Assembly: GCA_028753945.1 (NCBI GenBank)
Contig: JAPNXP010000012.1
Span: forward strand, 2,356,001-2,420,000
DNA length: 64,000 nucleotides
Reading direction: 5' to 3'
DNA from: Hexactinellida sp. DTS-2022
Taxonomy: Eukaryota; Porifera; Hexactinellida
The notes beneath the pieces are model-generated. The model was given only the letters and a program-made list of their open reading frames with translations, was not told the origin of the DNA and searched no databases. This document shows, in pieces, positions 11,810 through 23,110 of this stretch (positions are counted from its first letter, which is position 1; every line of letters begins with the position of its first letter). Made by a program: the position numbers and the translations under genes.

Positions 11810-12574
11810 GATTATTCTGACAAAATCAGAGCAATAAATTCTGACATGTGCAGCTCCCCCAATTCCATATATTATTTAATTTAATTTAATCCATTGTATA
11901 GTAATACTACAATTAAATAGAAGCCAGCTGGAATTTCTAAGTTAAATCAATATAATTATCGCAAGTTGAAACAATAGAGTAAGATTTAACAAGTTAAATC
12001 AATATAATTAGTACAAGTTGAAACAATGGAATTAGATTTGACACCTTTACAGAAATTGAAGTGTGAGCAAACAAAGAAATTTTAACCCACATTAATGGCA
12101 GAAATTAAACCCTTTGTTGAAAGTTTTCTTATCCCATCAGAAGCAGATTTTTATGGTGAATCCAATGGTAAAATAAAAATTGGGGTTTAGTAAAACATTT
12201 TTTGAGTTATGGACCAGACAAATTTTGAATGGTGTTAAATGTGTCCAAAATTTGTTAATGAAAAAACGTAACCCCAGGTGCACATCTGTAACCCATGAGA
12301 CACCTGTCCTACAAATTTGGGTTCTTAGTTAATTAAACTCTGTTCTGTGGAGAATAAGGTCCAATATTAATAATACCTAACCAAGCACTAAGACCAATAC
12401 TGGGCCACTATACTATAGTATAGTCGGCACAGTAAAAAAATTCCCACTATCAAATCTTGAATAATCGATATTGAGCATTGTGGTTTATAGGTCCAAATAA
12501 TTTCTACCGATAACTACCCATTGAATGTTAACTTGTTTAAATTGTTTTCTCTTAGTGGAAAGCTGGAAACTAGA

Positions 12575-13254
12575 CATAGGCGTTGACCATGCCGGGGTGT
12601 GCCCCGGCATGAGAAGCATGCCGGGCCGGCTACTGTTTCGCTACGGCATAAATCTACCAAAATTCGGTGATTATTTGGTGGAGTTTCGTGACACAGGATG
12701 GATCTACCATGGATTGGTATTTTTTATTGATTCTGATTTCTTTTGAGCAAATTTCCTGCAAGTTTGTACCCACTGCAAACATACCTGGAAAAATATTAAC
12801 ACGTTTAGTTCCACACGAACCTATTTGTACGGGTGAACATTTTTAGACTAAGGTAATTCTAGTGGAATCCAACAAATTGGTTCGGCTGAACTAAAAATTC
12901 TAAATCGATCCATATCATCTCTGCTCCAACATAAATTGGTGACATTTTAATTTCATCTGCGGGAAAAGTTTCTGAACCTTTTTTGCACGAGCCTATATGA
13001 TTCAGATGAACACATTTAGTTCGTCTAGAACTAAACTAATTAAGTTCGGCCGAAGCTTTATTCGAACCGTTAAAGCCACTCAATGTATCTATTGTGTCAG
13101 AAAGTTTAATAGATACCGATTTATAGTAAATTTTCATCAAGATAAAAACGACTTTTTGAAAAAATGTTTTCATTAGGTAAATTACTTTTCTGAGACTAGT
13201 TTTTTACTCGCCCCGGCTTGATTTCCCGCAAAATGGATTAGTTCGACGCCACTG
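12575..13254. mobile_element. hAT-type element nested in P element A
   Basis: The start CATAGGCGTTGACC resembles the CATAGGCGTCG terminus of the element at 45216-45371. The end is GTTCGACGCCACTG. The flanks AAACTAGA and AAACCTCT match at four of eight positions, so the duplication is weak. It splits the P codons between KLET and the FDFVHI block. The short open frame at 12525-12746 spans the junction and is not a gene. Confidence 0.65.
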
Positions 13255-13560
13255 AAACCTCTCTTCCTTACGTTTGATTTTGTCCATATATTGAAAAGTA
13301 TACGCAATAATTGGTTAAATCAAAAAATTTTTGATAAAACATTTCATTTTCCAAATTTTGAACATATTGACATTGATAAATGCAGCTACCCCCTCAGTGT
13401 CCATTCTGCTTCCATTTAAAATGTACGCCTTCTCTACAATTCTGAACGATACAGTTTAGCAAAACTAGCTGTAAACTTGACTGTTAAAGCTTGTTTCCTT
13501 CTAGTTTAAAAATGCAAAATGTCAAATTGGTTATGAAGGTTGTTAGCAAACTTACACTAT

Positions 13561-13678
13561 CTGCTCTTGTAATCCAAAATGAAAGTCGTTGTCCGGTCGT
13601 TGTCCTGCTCTTGTAATCCAAAATGAAAGTCGTTGTCCGGTCGTTGTCCTGCTCTTGTAATCCAAAATGAAAGTCGTT
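13561..13678. repeat. 44-bp tandem repeat, 2.7 copies
   Basis: Units begin at 13561, 13605 and 13649 (CTGCTCTTGTAATCCAAAAT followed by GAAAGTCGTTGTCCGGTCGT and TGTC). It lies inside the transposase remnant of P element A and replaces coding sequence there. The reverse-strand open frame across it is an artefact of the repeat. Confidence 0.95.
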
Positions 13679-14627
13679 ATAACTAACCATATAACTGTAT
13701 ATTCTTGCTTTTCTTACGTATTATCATACTTTTTGCAAACTAACCCGTTGGAACAGCATTTGGACTCTACCGTATAATGTCGGGTTCGAATTACCATATT
13801 TCTTATCTTCAGATTCTTGAAACCGAGCGTCGTCTTAAACTTTCTAGTATATTAAACATGTTTGCAGACCAACAAGACGCTTTCCAAACTATTCAGACAT
13901 TTGTAAAGTCTTTTTCTGCTCCCTCTGATACATCTTAGTGATGATGGAATAGCTGTAATGCCTTTTCTTGATGAAATTGGTGATCTATTATCCATTGAAT
14001 GCTCTCAACAAATCCTTCAGTCGTTAGCTTTTATCGCAGGTTATACGGTCCATAAGTTCTTTAAAAGATCCTGGAATGCCATGTGTGCACGATACTTTAA
14101 CTTATGATAAAGAATTTGTTTTTGATGTTGAATCACATACTGAGTTTAAGCTCTTACAATAACAGATCGGGGCTGACTTAAGTATCCGTCTGAGCCTGTT
14201 CTTACTTCAGTTATAACTTTATGGAAGATAATGATTGCAATAGAAAATAATAATCAGCTGTTGACTTTGCTTGTAGACGGTCCCTCCAGAAAGTTATTAG
14301 TAGAACTCACCTTGATATACATGGAAATTTATGATGATGTTTCTATCTGGAAATCAAATTGTATTAATTGCGATGTGTACAGTTGGAATATTTTTAGCAA
14401 GTTAATCTTTACTGCTGCTAATTGTTTTCGTATCATAAAATACAAAACTTCAACTCCTCTGTGCTTCAAACAGGTATCGATAAACGTAAATGAAAAAATT
14501 CTCATGAATTATTGTTTTCCATTACATAATATTTATTGTTGTTCGCACTTAATTTCTTTATAATATTTGTATCTTAGATTTCGCGCTATCAAGTTTACTT
14601 AATTGTCAGGTGATGTGAATTTGAGAG

Positions 14628-14784
14628 CAGTGGCGGACACTTGACGAAAAATTGGGGGGCGAAATTAGTTGGGACTCATCACACTTTCAGTATTCTTAGT
14701 CAGTGCTCCCAATCAATTTATTCTTTCGAAATTTTTTTGGGGGGGCGACCGCCCCCCCTCGCCCCCCCCTAGTGTCCGCCACTG
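14628..14784. mobile_element. hAT-type MITE, TSD TTTGAGAG
   Basis: Ends CAGTGGCGGACACT and AGTGTCCGCCACTG are a perfect 14-bp inverted repeat. Both flanks read TTTGAGAG. The element is 157 bp with a G-run and a C-run inside, and sits in the 3' part of P element A. An AG microsatellite (to about 14811) follows the right duplication. Confidence 0.95.
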
Positions 14785-15212
14785 TTTGAGAGAGAGAGAG
14801 AGAGAGAGAGGAGTTCCAAGACATGTTGTGTTTGTATATGTGTTGTGTATTACAGTAGTTTAAATGTTTGTATTTTGCTTGTAGGTTGACTTATTATCAT
14901 TAAAATATATTTATTCCAAATAAATGTATGGGTTTATTCTTCACGGATATACTGGGTTGGGAAATATTAACTTGAGATGCTCTTAAGTGCTTTTATGTTC
15001 ACTCCCATAAGATTATTCTATTCCTAAAGTCCATCTATTACCGCATCCATGGTACATCTACTGTTAGGCCTTACCTAGAGTAGGCTTCGAATTGCTTGTA
15101 ATTTACGCTGAGTACAAATATGGTGATTATATGTTGATTATATTTTATTTGAGAAAGTTAGTACGGAAATGGCATAAGTGTCTCTGCCACGTGCCACTTC
15201 ACAAGTGGCACA

Positions 15213-15475
15213 TACCGTATTTCCTTGAATAGTAGCCCCCCCTCGAATAATCGCCCCCTTGAATAATCGCCCCCCCAAAATAGTTCCTAATTATTTTTTG
15301 ACACCGCCTAGAATAACCGTTGAAATCAAATAATCGCCTCCCTACAATTATTGACTCTCTCAATTGATTATATTCCACAAATATTCGCCATTCTCGAAAA
15401 TCATAACATTTTATTGGGCCTAAATGGGGCTTGAAATCAATAATCGCCCCGGCTACTATTCAAGGCAATACGGTA
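15213..15475. mobile_element. Miniature element with CCGTATTTCC ends
   Basis: ACCGTATTTCCTTGAATAGT and its near-complement ending ATTCAAGGCAATACGGT bound 263 bp rich in 'aatcgccccc'. The inverted repeat continues into the flanks (CAT...ATG), so the exact target duplication cannot be set. Confidence 0.8.
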
Positions 15476-15589
15476 TGTGGATTTGGCTGTATCTCATTAA
15501 AATACTTGCATGATTAGAATTTAAGTACCTAGAGCACAGTGGGCTATTATGGTGCATTAGCAAAAATTACCACATTAAATGTATTGCTC

Positions 15590-17011
15590 TTCATGTTGGA
15601 TTCTTGGGACTTGTCATTCACTGCTCGATAGAAGGCTTCTGCGGTATTTTCGTTACGCCGTCAGCCAAAAGTATGTCCACTGAGTCTCGATTTCTTTTTT
15701 GGTCTCTCCAATTGTCACCTGGCGGCCTTGAACCTTCACATGTACAGGATGGACGGTCTCAAAAATCCTGGGTAAAATTTGAGCCAGGAAGATAAACTGA
15801 AATCTCTCCATGTTCTGCAGATGCTCAATGCCTTACTCCTCATATTAGCGTTTTGATTAGAATCATGGAGCATGTCTTCAAACCAGTCCATAAGAACACT
15901 GTACAAATACACGAAGGCCTTAAGAGAGTGAGCCCTTAGCATCCACCTGGTTTCACACAATGGACTTAAATGCTTGTCAGGCATTACATAATCTAAAGCA
16001 ACCAGTTTCTCGAAACTAGCAAGTCTTTTTGTCGGAATGGCGTATAAAAGTGATGATAGCGACAATTTATTCCATAGTATGTACCACTTCTGGTAGCACT
16101 CTGGTTACATCCTGACAAACAAGATTCAATCGATGTCCCACACAATAGGTGAACAACTCCTTGCGATTGAGCGCCATGACTTTGGCATGGAGGCCATTGT
16201 GCTTTCCACGCATTTATTTGCTCCATCATATGTTTGTCCCCGAATGTTTTCAAAGTCTAGTCCGAGCTGGAGCAGGCACCGTTTACCAAAGATAGAAGCG
16301 TTTCTGCATCTGTCCTGTCTGTCTGGTCGAAATCCAAGAAATCCTCTCTAGTTACGAAACTCTTGGACACATGCCTTACACAAAGTGATACTTGCTCGTG
16401 AACAGATAAATCAGTAGTTTCATCTACAATGATAGCAAAGAAACGGTTTCTCTCACTTTTCCGAGCACTTAGCGTTGAACAGCATGATGAAGTATATACA
16501 GGATTTCGTTTTGAATTTTATTCGAGGTCCACGTGTAAGTTTGCGAGCAGTATGCTGCTCGGGCCATCCACTCCTTGATAGTAATGTTGTGTTTACCCAA
16601 TAGGGCCATAAGATGTTTGAAGTTGCTCTCAGCTTCAATGTGACCACGAAAAGCTTGACCTTGTCGAGCTAAATGGGTCATTGCATCAAAAATGCACTCC
16701 GGTGCCTCCCGCTTTGATTTCCTCTCTGCATCACTCTTCCGTAATATTGCAACATCTAGGCTTCCTTGATTGTTGTGTGCAAGAGAAAGTTTATCAGCTT
16801 CTCTGTGGGCTAGAGAACTTTCGTGTCTCTCTACCATTTCTCTCCCTCTCTTCCAATTTACGAATCCCCCAACAATGAAAGGCGACCTCTTTACATCAAA
16901 CACCTTTACAAATTTTGGAAAGCGGTTTTCTCCATGCACCCAACAACGGGCCTCACACCAGCAGACATGGCCTGTTGATCGTAACACAGCCATGTGTGGT
17001 CGTTTGTCCAT
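15590..17011 (-). pseudogene. ZMYM1-like hAT transposase relic
   Basis: The frame 17011-16469 carries a TTF-type finger segment (FVNWKRGREMVERHESSLAH), then LARQGQAFRGH and NFKHLMALLGKH of the DUF4371 region. Fragments 16253-15993 and 16065-15736 continue with GKHNGLHAKVMALN, CVGHRLNLVCQDVTRVLPEV and PLCETRWMLRAHSLKAF. This order is that of ZMYM1-like hAT proteins. Many stops and frameshifts occur and the dimerisation domain was not found. No terminal inverted repeats or duplications were located, so the borders are approximate. Confidence 0.85.
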
Positions 17012-17279
17012 GAAGCCTGAAACGAACGGTTGTCATCTGTACGACACCACTAACTGTGATATTGTCCGGAATGCTTGTATTGATTACAAGTGAGCGAAGA
17101 TTGTCAAGAAGCTGCTCAGAATATCTGTCTGTAGCAATTAGGTTCGGATATAGATGTTCAGTTGTTTCAACATGCAGTAAAGGCTCGGATTCTACTTAAA
17201 CCTGAAGTGTGGGTGCAACAATCGGCTGAATTTCACCCATCGAGATAAAGGATGTCAAAAGATACTGATGACATACCCT

Positions 17280-17418
17280 CTTTGGGACGGTGTTTTGTTA
17301 AGTCTATGAGAGCACCAAGCGATATTGTACGCATAGACACAATTTTTGTACGCCTAGATTAAAATCCATCCAAATTACCCTCCTTTAGGAGCTTCCAATG
17401 CGCCTGGATAACACCCTG
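17280..17418. mobile_element. Probable MITE remnant (CAGGGTGTTAT family)
   Basis: The right end GGATAACACCCTG and the interior 'gcgcctgga' and 'tacgcctagatt' resemble the element at 18211-18423. The left end (GACGGTGTTTTG) is degraded and no duplication is visible. Confidence 0.45.
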
Positions 17419-17436
17419 CCCTGGATCAACAATACC

Positions 17437-17653
17437 CAGGGTTTCATACAGGGGGTTGTAGGGGGGGGGGGGGGCATTTGCCCCCCCCCCTGCTCCTTCA
17501 AGTGCCCCCCCCCCCCCCCCTAGAAAAACCACTTACACTACTAAGTTTAATTTATGCCCCCCCCTTAAGACTTACATATCTCAGAGTGCCCCCCTTGAGA
17601 ATTTACATAACCCAGATTGCCCCCCTTGTTTACCAATCCTGTATCAAACACTG
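17437..17653. mobile_element. hAT-related MITE with 5-bp TSD ATACC
   Basis: The start CAGGGTTTCATACAGG and the end CCTGTATCAAACACTG are inverted repeats. ATACC lies directly on both sides (17432-17436 and 17654-17658). The terminus shares CAGGGTTTCAT with the ZNF862-like hAT at 8135. The interior is dominated by long G and C runs and 'gccccccc' blocks. Confidence 0.75.
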
Positions 17654-17659
17654 ATACCA

Positions 17660-18210
17660 CTTTAATTATTTATTACAAATGAACCACTCATCCTCAATCT
17701 CACGTTTACATGTGTGAACGCGTGTACACTATACAAGTTTGTGTGAGCAAGTGTACACCAATCTTGCCTCTGCATTTCAACATATCCACTTACTATTGTA
17801 TCTATTAAACACGTTTACCTTTGAATTCCGGTCCCGCATCCGCATCCGTCGTTAAAACGTTCACACTAACCCTTTTTGGCAATTTTCAGCACATCAACTT
17901 GAAATCTCTACCCAAGGAACTGTCTACGGTAAAAAAAAATGATAAAATACAGATGATCTCAGTGATTTCCTTATTGGCCCACTACATAGTAGTTGGCCGT
18001 AGGAAAAATTCAGGCTTTTCCTATATGTACCATACGAAGTGCCGAGCTTACATTAACAAACGTCGCGAAGCTACTCAGCTAGCAAAATAAGCTACTGTTT
18101 ATTATAACGGAATCGACAATAATTGTGTATGCTAAGACTTTATTCAAAATTGTGTAATATGTTATTTTTCCCCATGTAATACGTAAAATAAGTTATTGTA
18201 TTACACCTAC
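17660..18210. other. No gene seen
   Basis: Simple AT-rich sequence with short 'gtgtac' repeats (17710-17760). The 89-codon frame at 17821-18090 has no recognisable domain and lacks supporting context. Confidence 0.3.
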
Positions 18211-18423
18211 CAGGCTTTCATCCAGGAAAAATTACCCCGCTCCTAGATTTTGTTAGTGCTCATTCAGTTTTAATTTTGTACGTCTAGATTAGTCATTTTA
18301 TACGTCTAGATTAGTCATTTTGTAATCAGTCTATGGGAGCATCTCTCGATTATTATATGCCTAGATAAAAATCCTGCCAATTTACGCTCCTTTAGGCGCG
18401 CCCAGACGCCGTATAACACCCTG
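18211..18423. mobile_element. hAT-type MITE, TSD ACACYTAC
   Basis: The start CAGGCTTTCATCCAGG and the end GTATAACACCCTG bound 213 bp. The flanks ACACCTAC and ACACTTAC match at seven of eight bases. It belongs to the same family as 41759-41940 and 61821-62013. Confidence 0.8.
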
Positions 18424-19075
18424 ACACTTACATATATACATAGAATAACTGAAACGTTAAGATAATTTACTTTCACAATATATCCATTATTGTACATTAT
18501 TATCTACCAAATTATGAAGACTTGAATGATTTTCTGTAACTGAGAGCATTTTTTATTTATCACGAAGGAATTCAACGTGTGTACACGTGAATTTATTATT
18601 ACTGCAATCGAAGTGTAATACGATCTTTTAACAGTACCTTCTTAATAGGAACAATGTAATATTACTTTCAATTTGGAAACTAAATGTTGACAAACTCTAA
18701 CTTTTCGGCTGCTTTCTAACATTCTATCAATCCCATCGGCCAGATAAAAATAGTCAATATTTCGTGCTTTTCTTAATGGTAACAGCTCGATACATTCAGT
18801 CTACAGGATGTTAAACTGCACTTTAGAAACTCCACATATTATCTGGTTAGCAATTATTCTTGTGTGGACGAATTCATATATAGTATTATTTTCCCTCATT
18901 TCTAGTTTGGACAACTTAGCTGTTATTCTGTTACTCATCATATGCATGTTATCGATTTTTTCATCGATAACATTGATTAATCTTCACAGAGCGTTTTAAT
19001 TACTGCTATTACATGAATACTCACATAAATTATTTTCATGTTAATTTTATTTTATTCCTTTTATTCTATTATTAG
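18424..19075. other. Upstream intronic sequence
   Basis: No domain-bearing frame. It ends in a pyrimidine-rich tract and TTATTAG, which I read as the acceptor of the RPA1-like exon at 19076. The 63-codon hydrophobic frame at 18808 has no other support. Confidence 0.45.
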
Positions 19076-19283
19076 ATATATCTTTTTAGCAAGGCTGATA
19101 TGAGACCATCGAACAAAAAATTTGCCGGTAACTCTAATCACGAATTTGAACTTTATATTAATGCTAATACTGATTTAGAAGAATGTACTTCAACTGCTAT
19201 AAATGTACCTAACATGTGTTACAAATTTCGGCTAATTGAAGAAATCAAGTTATTGCCTAAAGATACACAAGTTGACTTTATTG
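19076..19283 (+). CDS. RPA1: RPA1-like gene, exon (end of DBD-A, start of DBD-B)
   Basis: Replication protein A large subunit binds single-stranded DNA in replication, repair and recombination through tandem OB folds. The exon opens in frame after a pyrimidine tract and TTATTAG; the in-frame triplet just upstream is TAG, which fixes the boundary. It reads LFSKADMRPSNKKFAG, matching the conserved (Y/F)SKG-x-(V/L)K-x-ANK-x-F segment between domains A and B. Then come NHEFELYINANT and LLPKDTQVDFIG, matching the DBD-B start (vertebrate DSLVDIIG). It ends TTG before GTTAAGT (donor, phase 1). The partial codon G is completed by GT at 45696. It is an internal exon, with about 69 codons and no disruption. 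It could be a paralogue rather than the sole RPA1. Confidence 0.88.
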
Positions 19284-19289
19284 GTTAAG

Positions 19290-19999
19290 TTTCCTAATTA
19301 CATTAAATTCATATTGTCATCATTTAATGTAATCCGTTTGTTTTCCATACTAAGAGACAAATTCTTTGTGCAAACCTTGTATATTTATTGGAATAACTCT
19401 GTATACTGACTGTCTTCGCCTGACACTACCTACTCATCCGTCTATTGTACTTGTAATCTGGCATACTCCTTTGCTTGTTATCAAACATTTTAATTTATTT
19501 GTCTGTTAATACAGCCAGTTTATTGGAAGAGTGATAGCTACAAATGAAATATTATTTAAATCTAGTTTATTGATTACTACAAACAGAATGGCATAAATAA
19601 TGTGATAATTCTATTTTTTGTTTGATAACAATGTCCACCTATGGTTATTGATCATATATCCTAAACATAGGTAAAATATTTATAGCCTAGTATGATCCTC
19701 GAAGTTAATATTATATTGTATTTAGTCTACAGGGAGTTAACTGATGCTCTGTGTAACTATCGCAGGCACAAATTCTCTTATGAAGCAGGGATGATTTTTG
19801 GTAACATACTTGGCATTTGTTGTCTGTTGTGAAGAATGTCCTAAATCTCTTCCGAATGCTGTAATATTCGCTTACAAAATTCAAAAGCATGGATGAATTC
19901 ATAGATTTATGCGCTGATTGATTGATTTGACCTTACAATCTATTTTAAGCTATTTTGTTGTTCATTAAAAACTATCAAATGTATGATAGTGTTGCAGAG
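19290..19999. other. Intronic, no element recognised
   Basis: Unique-looking AT-rich sequence with no supported frame, ending in the TTGCAGAG target site of the outer hAT element. Confidence 0.35.
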
Positions 20000-20273
20000 C
20001 AGAGTGGACTATGGGTCGACGTGTCATGGGTCATGGGTCAGTTGGGTCACCTAAATCGATGGGTCAGATGGATCATGGGTCGCGGCTCCTTGACCCATGA
20101 CACATGACAGGGTTGGGTTCAATTATAATTATAATTACAATTACGTTATCTTTAGAATTCAATTACAATTACAATTAGAAGGATTTGTGTTTTCCAATTC
20201 CAATTCCAATTACAATTACAATTACAGGGATTTTAGTTTTCCAATTACAATTACAATTACAATTGAATGCAAC

Positions 20274-20392
20274 CAGTGGCGGATCCAAGGGGGGTGGGGG
20301 GCATGTGCCACCCTGAATTATAACCTGCCCCCCTAGTTGACTAGTAACACCATATACCTCCCCGCTCGGATTTATCTCTGGATCCGCCTCTG
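20274..20392. mobile_element. MITE inside hAT K
   Basis: CAGTGGCGGATCCA and TGGATCCGCCTCTG are inverted ends. The flanks AATGCAAC and AAGGCAAA match at six of eight. Third nesting level. The terminus is close to that of 14628-14784. Confidence 0.8.
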
Positions 20393-20479
20393 AAGGCAAA
20401 CCCTGACAAATCATGCGTACCAGTTTTATCATAAAGGAACACTAAATGTCTATTCACTGGAGTCTAAAATATTCTAGTA

Positions 20480-23110
20480 ATTTCATTCTAAGTGTTTGTT
20501 TCCACATATAAACATCAGCTCCTCGAATCGTTTGTCAGATAGCCTATATCTGTCCGGTCGAAAAATATTCCCAGCGATTGAAAACAAACGCTCAACTGGG
20601 CAGATGCTGCTTGAATGGCGAAGTAATGGATAGTCAAGGTGATGAGCTCAGGCATTATCTATTGGTTCTGTTTCCAATACTGAAGTGTATCTGAGTCCTC
20701 TGGGATGTTTGGTTGAGCAAGGTAATTTTCAATTTGCACTGAGGCTAGAGATATATTGTTTTCATATTATTTATCAAGGGCTTCACTCATGAATCTAAAA
20801 AGCTTGCATCTTTGATTTGGAGGTGATACCGAATTTTGATTCTGTGGTAACTTGACTTTCATCAACTTGGAATTGCTTATTCAATTCATAAACATTCTTA
20901 GATAGCAGCTCTTTTATATGGTTGGCCTCACTATTGTAGCACCAGTCAAGTTTCCATCTCGGATCTAATGCAGCTGCCTGTTGAAAAAATTCTTGTTCTT
21001 CATATTAACCAATGGTCTCTCAATAGATGATATTAGTGTAGTAACCATCTTTGACTTATATGTTTTTGGACAATTCTTTCAGCTCAGCTCTGAGTCCACG
21101 GATACAAGGAATCACTAAACTGGATGTAACGAACTTCTGAGCTTGAGTAGCTAACTCAAATGGCGTGAGAACCGCCGTTATCTCACTTATTACTTTCATT
21201 TAATATTTTGTTAACTTATCTGAATAATTAGGTTGCTCAATTATGGAGGGATCTGCATCCAAAAGTGATCTGAGCATCTTATTCGTACTGTTCCATCTTG
21301 TGTCATTTTTAGCCTGAAGTTTATGACCACCTTCAAAGAGAGAAGTAGCTTGGCATGAGTGACGATCATAACTAACCATCTAGATACTTTTTTGATTATT
21401 GACGTTACAGCTCCAATTTGTTTGATTTCCATCATGTACTACTAACTGTAGAGTGTGTATGAAACATGAGATATGCTTAGGCAGATAATCCAACACATCT
21501 TGTGAATTGACAGACATGTACAAATCCTCATCTTCATCGTCATTTTCATCACTTTCATTGTCTCCGCTGTCCGCTTCCACTGTCCGCTTCCACTTGACAA
21601 AAGCCTTGAGCATATTAGCAGCATTGTCTGTGATGATATATGATATATCCAACCTTACCATCTAAATTGAACTGTTCGATGAAAAGTGTCATGCTAGCGT
21701 GTATACGTTTTGAGGGATCACATACTGCAGAGAATGTGTTATCCTGGTAATTGGATAACACATTCTCTGCAGTATGTGATCCCTCAAAACGTATACACGC
21801 TTGCATGACACTTTGCAGTTGAAAATCTTCTGTGAAGTGTCCAGTGATACCAATGTAGGCACGCATAGTCCTATTTGTCCATGTACAATACCCGGACATA
21901 AGTATTCGAACACTCAACATTTTCCCATTTAAAATAGTGCTATAGTAGTATAACAATGGAAGATATTGTATTCAAATTGCATGAGATATTCCTATTTCGA
22001 TTACAAATTCCTATTCTGCGATTTCGAATAATCAATTGTAGAAGCTTTCAATTCAATCCTTTTTTGATTTCGTTAAAAATTATCATCCTGTGCCGTTATG
22101 CACCACTTTCCCCAAATTGCCACTTGATGATAATTTTCAACGTAATTAATATGTAATCAATTTGAAAGCATCTACAATGGTTAATTCGAATGCGTAGAAC
22201 ACGAATCTGAATTCAAAATACCAATATGTCATAAAGTTTTAATACATTGAACGATATTATTAGGCCTACTATAGTACTATTTTCAATGGGAAAATGTTGG
22301 GTGGTCGAATACCTTTGCCTGGGTACTGTATCTACTATGAGGCAGATTGTTTGGATTTTAGAAAGTCGTTTACAGATGTTGATGTGAAGATTTGAAGTTT
22401 TCGCGGGGAGGATCTTGGTGCTCAAATATTTTCCAGAAGGAATGTTGTAAGCAGGCTGATCTTTCTTCATTAGCGCACAAAAATCTGGGTTCTCTACCTC
22501 GCAGAGTGGCTTCAAAGAATTACAGATATATTTAACTAAGTTGTTTGTCATTTCAATTTGGTTGGGATTTGCTGCCTTCCATAAAACTGGTGTTCCACTA
22601 ACAGCCATAAAGTTAGTTATAGGCCCTTGTCTAGATAAAGTTGAATTTGTTGTTGAGCTATTTCCTATGTGTATTTCTGGGTGATGTCGCTAAGAGAAAG
22701 AGAGATTGGGATAAATTCTATAACCAAAATTCTCAAAGTGTTTTTTCTTCTTAATCTTACCTTCATATGCGTATGAAAGTTGGATGTTGCTGCATTGGAA
22801 CCTGAGACTGGTTTCTTACAGTGCCTTACAATTAATTTTGAACTGACCGGTAATATTACCAGCAGGTTCATCGAAGTGTTTGAATATCGGAGGAGTCATT
22901 TCACAAGATTGAGTAGGTAGATAGCCTAGTACTGACTGCTCAAAATATACGTATATACTCTCATGATAACAAAGAGAAGCCATTTGTTCATGTAAAATCA
23001 ACACCTTACCAGAAGTTCGCAAAATGTCAATCCAAAGCCATAACTGGTGTTCTAATAATATTATATTTATAACGAACTCTAGAAAACTTATAATCGACCA
23101 TTTTTCCATC
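20480..23110 (-). pseudogene. ZBED-like hAT transposase relic (K)
   Basis: In protein order: a BED finger near 22865-22740 (HCKKPVSGSNAATSNFHTHM); a region at 22608-22213; SGYCTWTNRTMRAYIGITGH and the insertion-domain block CIRFEGSHTAENVLSNYQ (21956-21750); IITDNAANMLKAF and an acidic Asp/Glu run (21661-21500); HISCFIHTLQLVVHDG near 21450. Scattered C-terminal frames are consistent with the hAT dimerisation region near 20650-20520. Frames change several times. Part of the coding sequence is an inverted duplication of its neighbour (21683-21814), which alone would inactivate it. Family assignment is firm; exon limits are not known. Confidence 0.85.
21683..21814. repeat. 62-bp inverted duplication with 8-base spacer
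   Basis: Left arm 21683-21744 and right arm 21753-21814 are reverse complements with about one mismatch. The spacer is TGGTAATT. The right arm encodes the genuine transposase segment (CIRFEGSHTAENVL on the minus strand) and the left arm is its inverted copy. Confidence 0.95.

Larger units (their letters stand above)
10943..12432. mobile_element. Unclassified 'G' repeat, copy 2
   Basis: Same start hairpin and same end as copy 1. It splits P element A between the SISAK codons (to 10940) and the sequence resuming near 12441. A-rich flanks (TAAAAGAAATT left, TAAAAAAATT right) suggest a short target duplication, but its length is ambiguous. The interior holds a 31-bp tandem array (11569-11809) that is absent from copy 1. 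No open frame is supported. Confidence 0.75.
7214..14530 (+). pseudogene. Broken P-element transposase of copy A
   Basis: The ATG at 7214 opens a THAP domain (MPSSCSAPGC, then VCVKHF supplying the C-x2-H ligands). It ends in a stop at 7453 before any AVPTIF-like box. Further pieces are 7541-8062 (NDIRQIETILHEISL), 8090-8130 (MDEIHVKSD, first acidic block), 10805-10940 (ending SISAK), 12441-12574 (STDNYPLNVNLFKLFS, second acidic block), 13255-13500 (FDFVHILKSIRNNW in shifted frames), 13735-13930 (ETERR, FADQQDAFQTIQTF) and 14231-14480 (NCINCDVYSWN). The order and content match copy D. Stops and frameshifts in the THAP part are shared with copy C, so the gene was dead before duplication. Confidence 0.85.
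6954..15089 (+). mobile_element. P element, copy A, expanded by nested insertions
   Basis: The left end CATAGCCTACTCTATATAAG at 6954 and the right end CTAGAGTAGGCTTCG near 15089 match the inverted ends of P elements D and B. After removing the hAT (8135-10804), G copy 2 (10943-12432) and the miniature elements at 12575-13254 and 14628-14784, about 3.1 kb of P sequence remains. This is close to the size of D. AAATATGGTGAT occurs at 6941-6952 and again at 15116-15127, a possible displaced trace of the target duplication. Confidence 0.85.

Noticed and set aside
13484-13690. Repetitive reverse-strand frame across the 44-bp repeat
   Set aside because: Created by the tandem repeat, not a gene.
17461-17525. 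Long G and C runs as possible quadruplex or regulatory element
   Set aside because: They lie inside a MITE and similar runs occur in many MITEs here; no evidence of function.
17821-18090. 89-codon frame considered as an upstream RPA1 exon
   Set aside because: It does not align with DBD-A and has no matching splice phase.
18808-18999. 63-codon hydrophobic frame just before the RPA1-like exon
   Set aside because: Looks like membrane segments but is short, AT-driven and has no homology I recognise or splice context.
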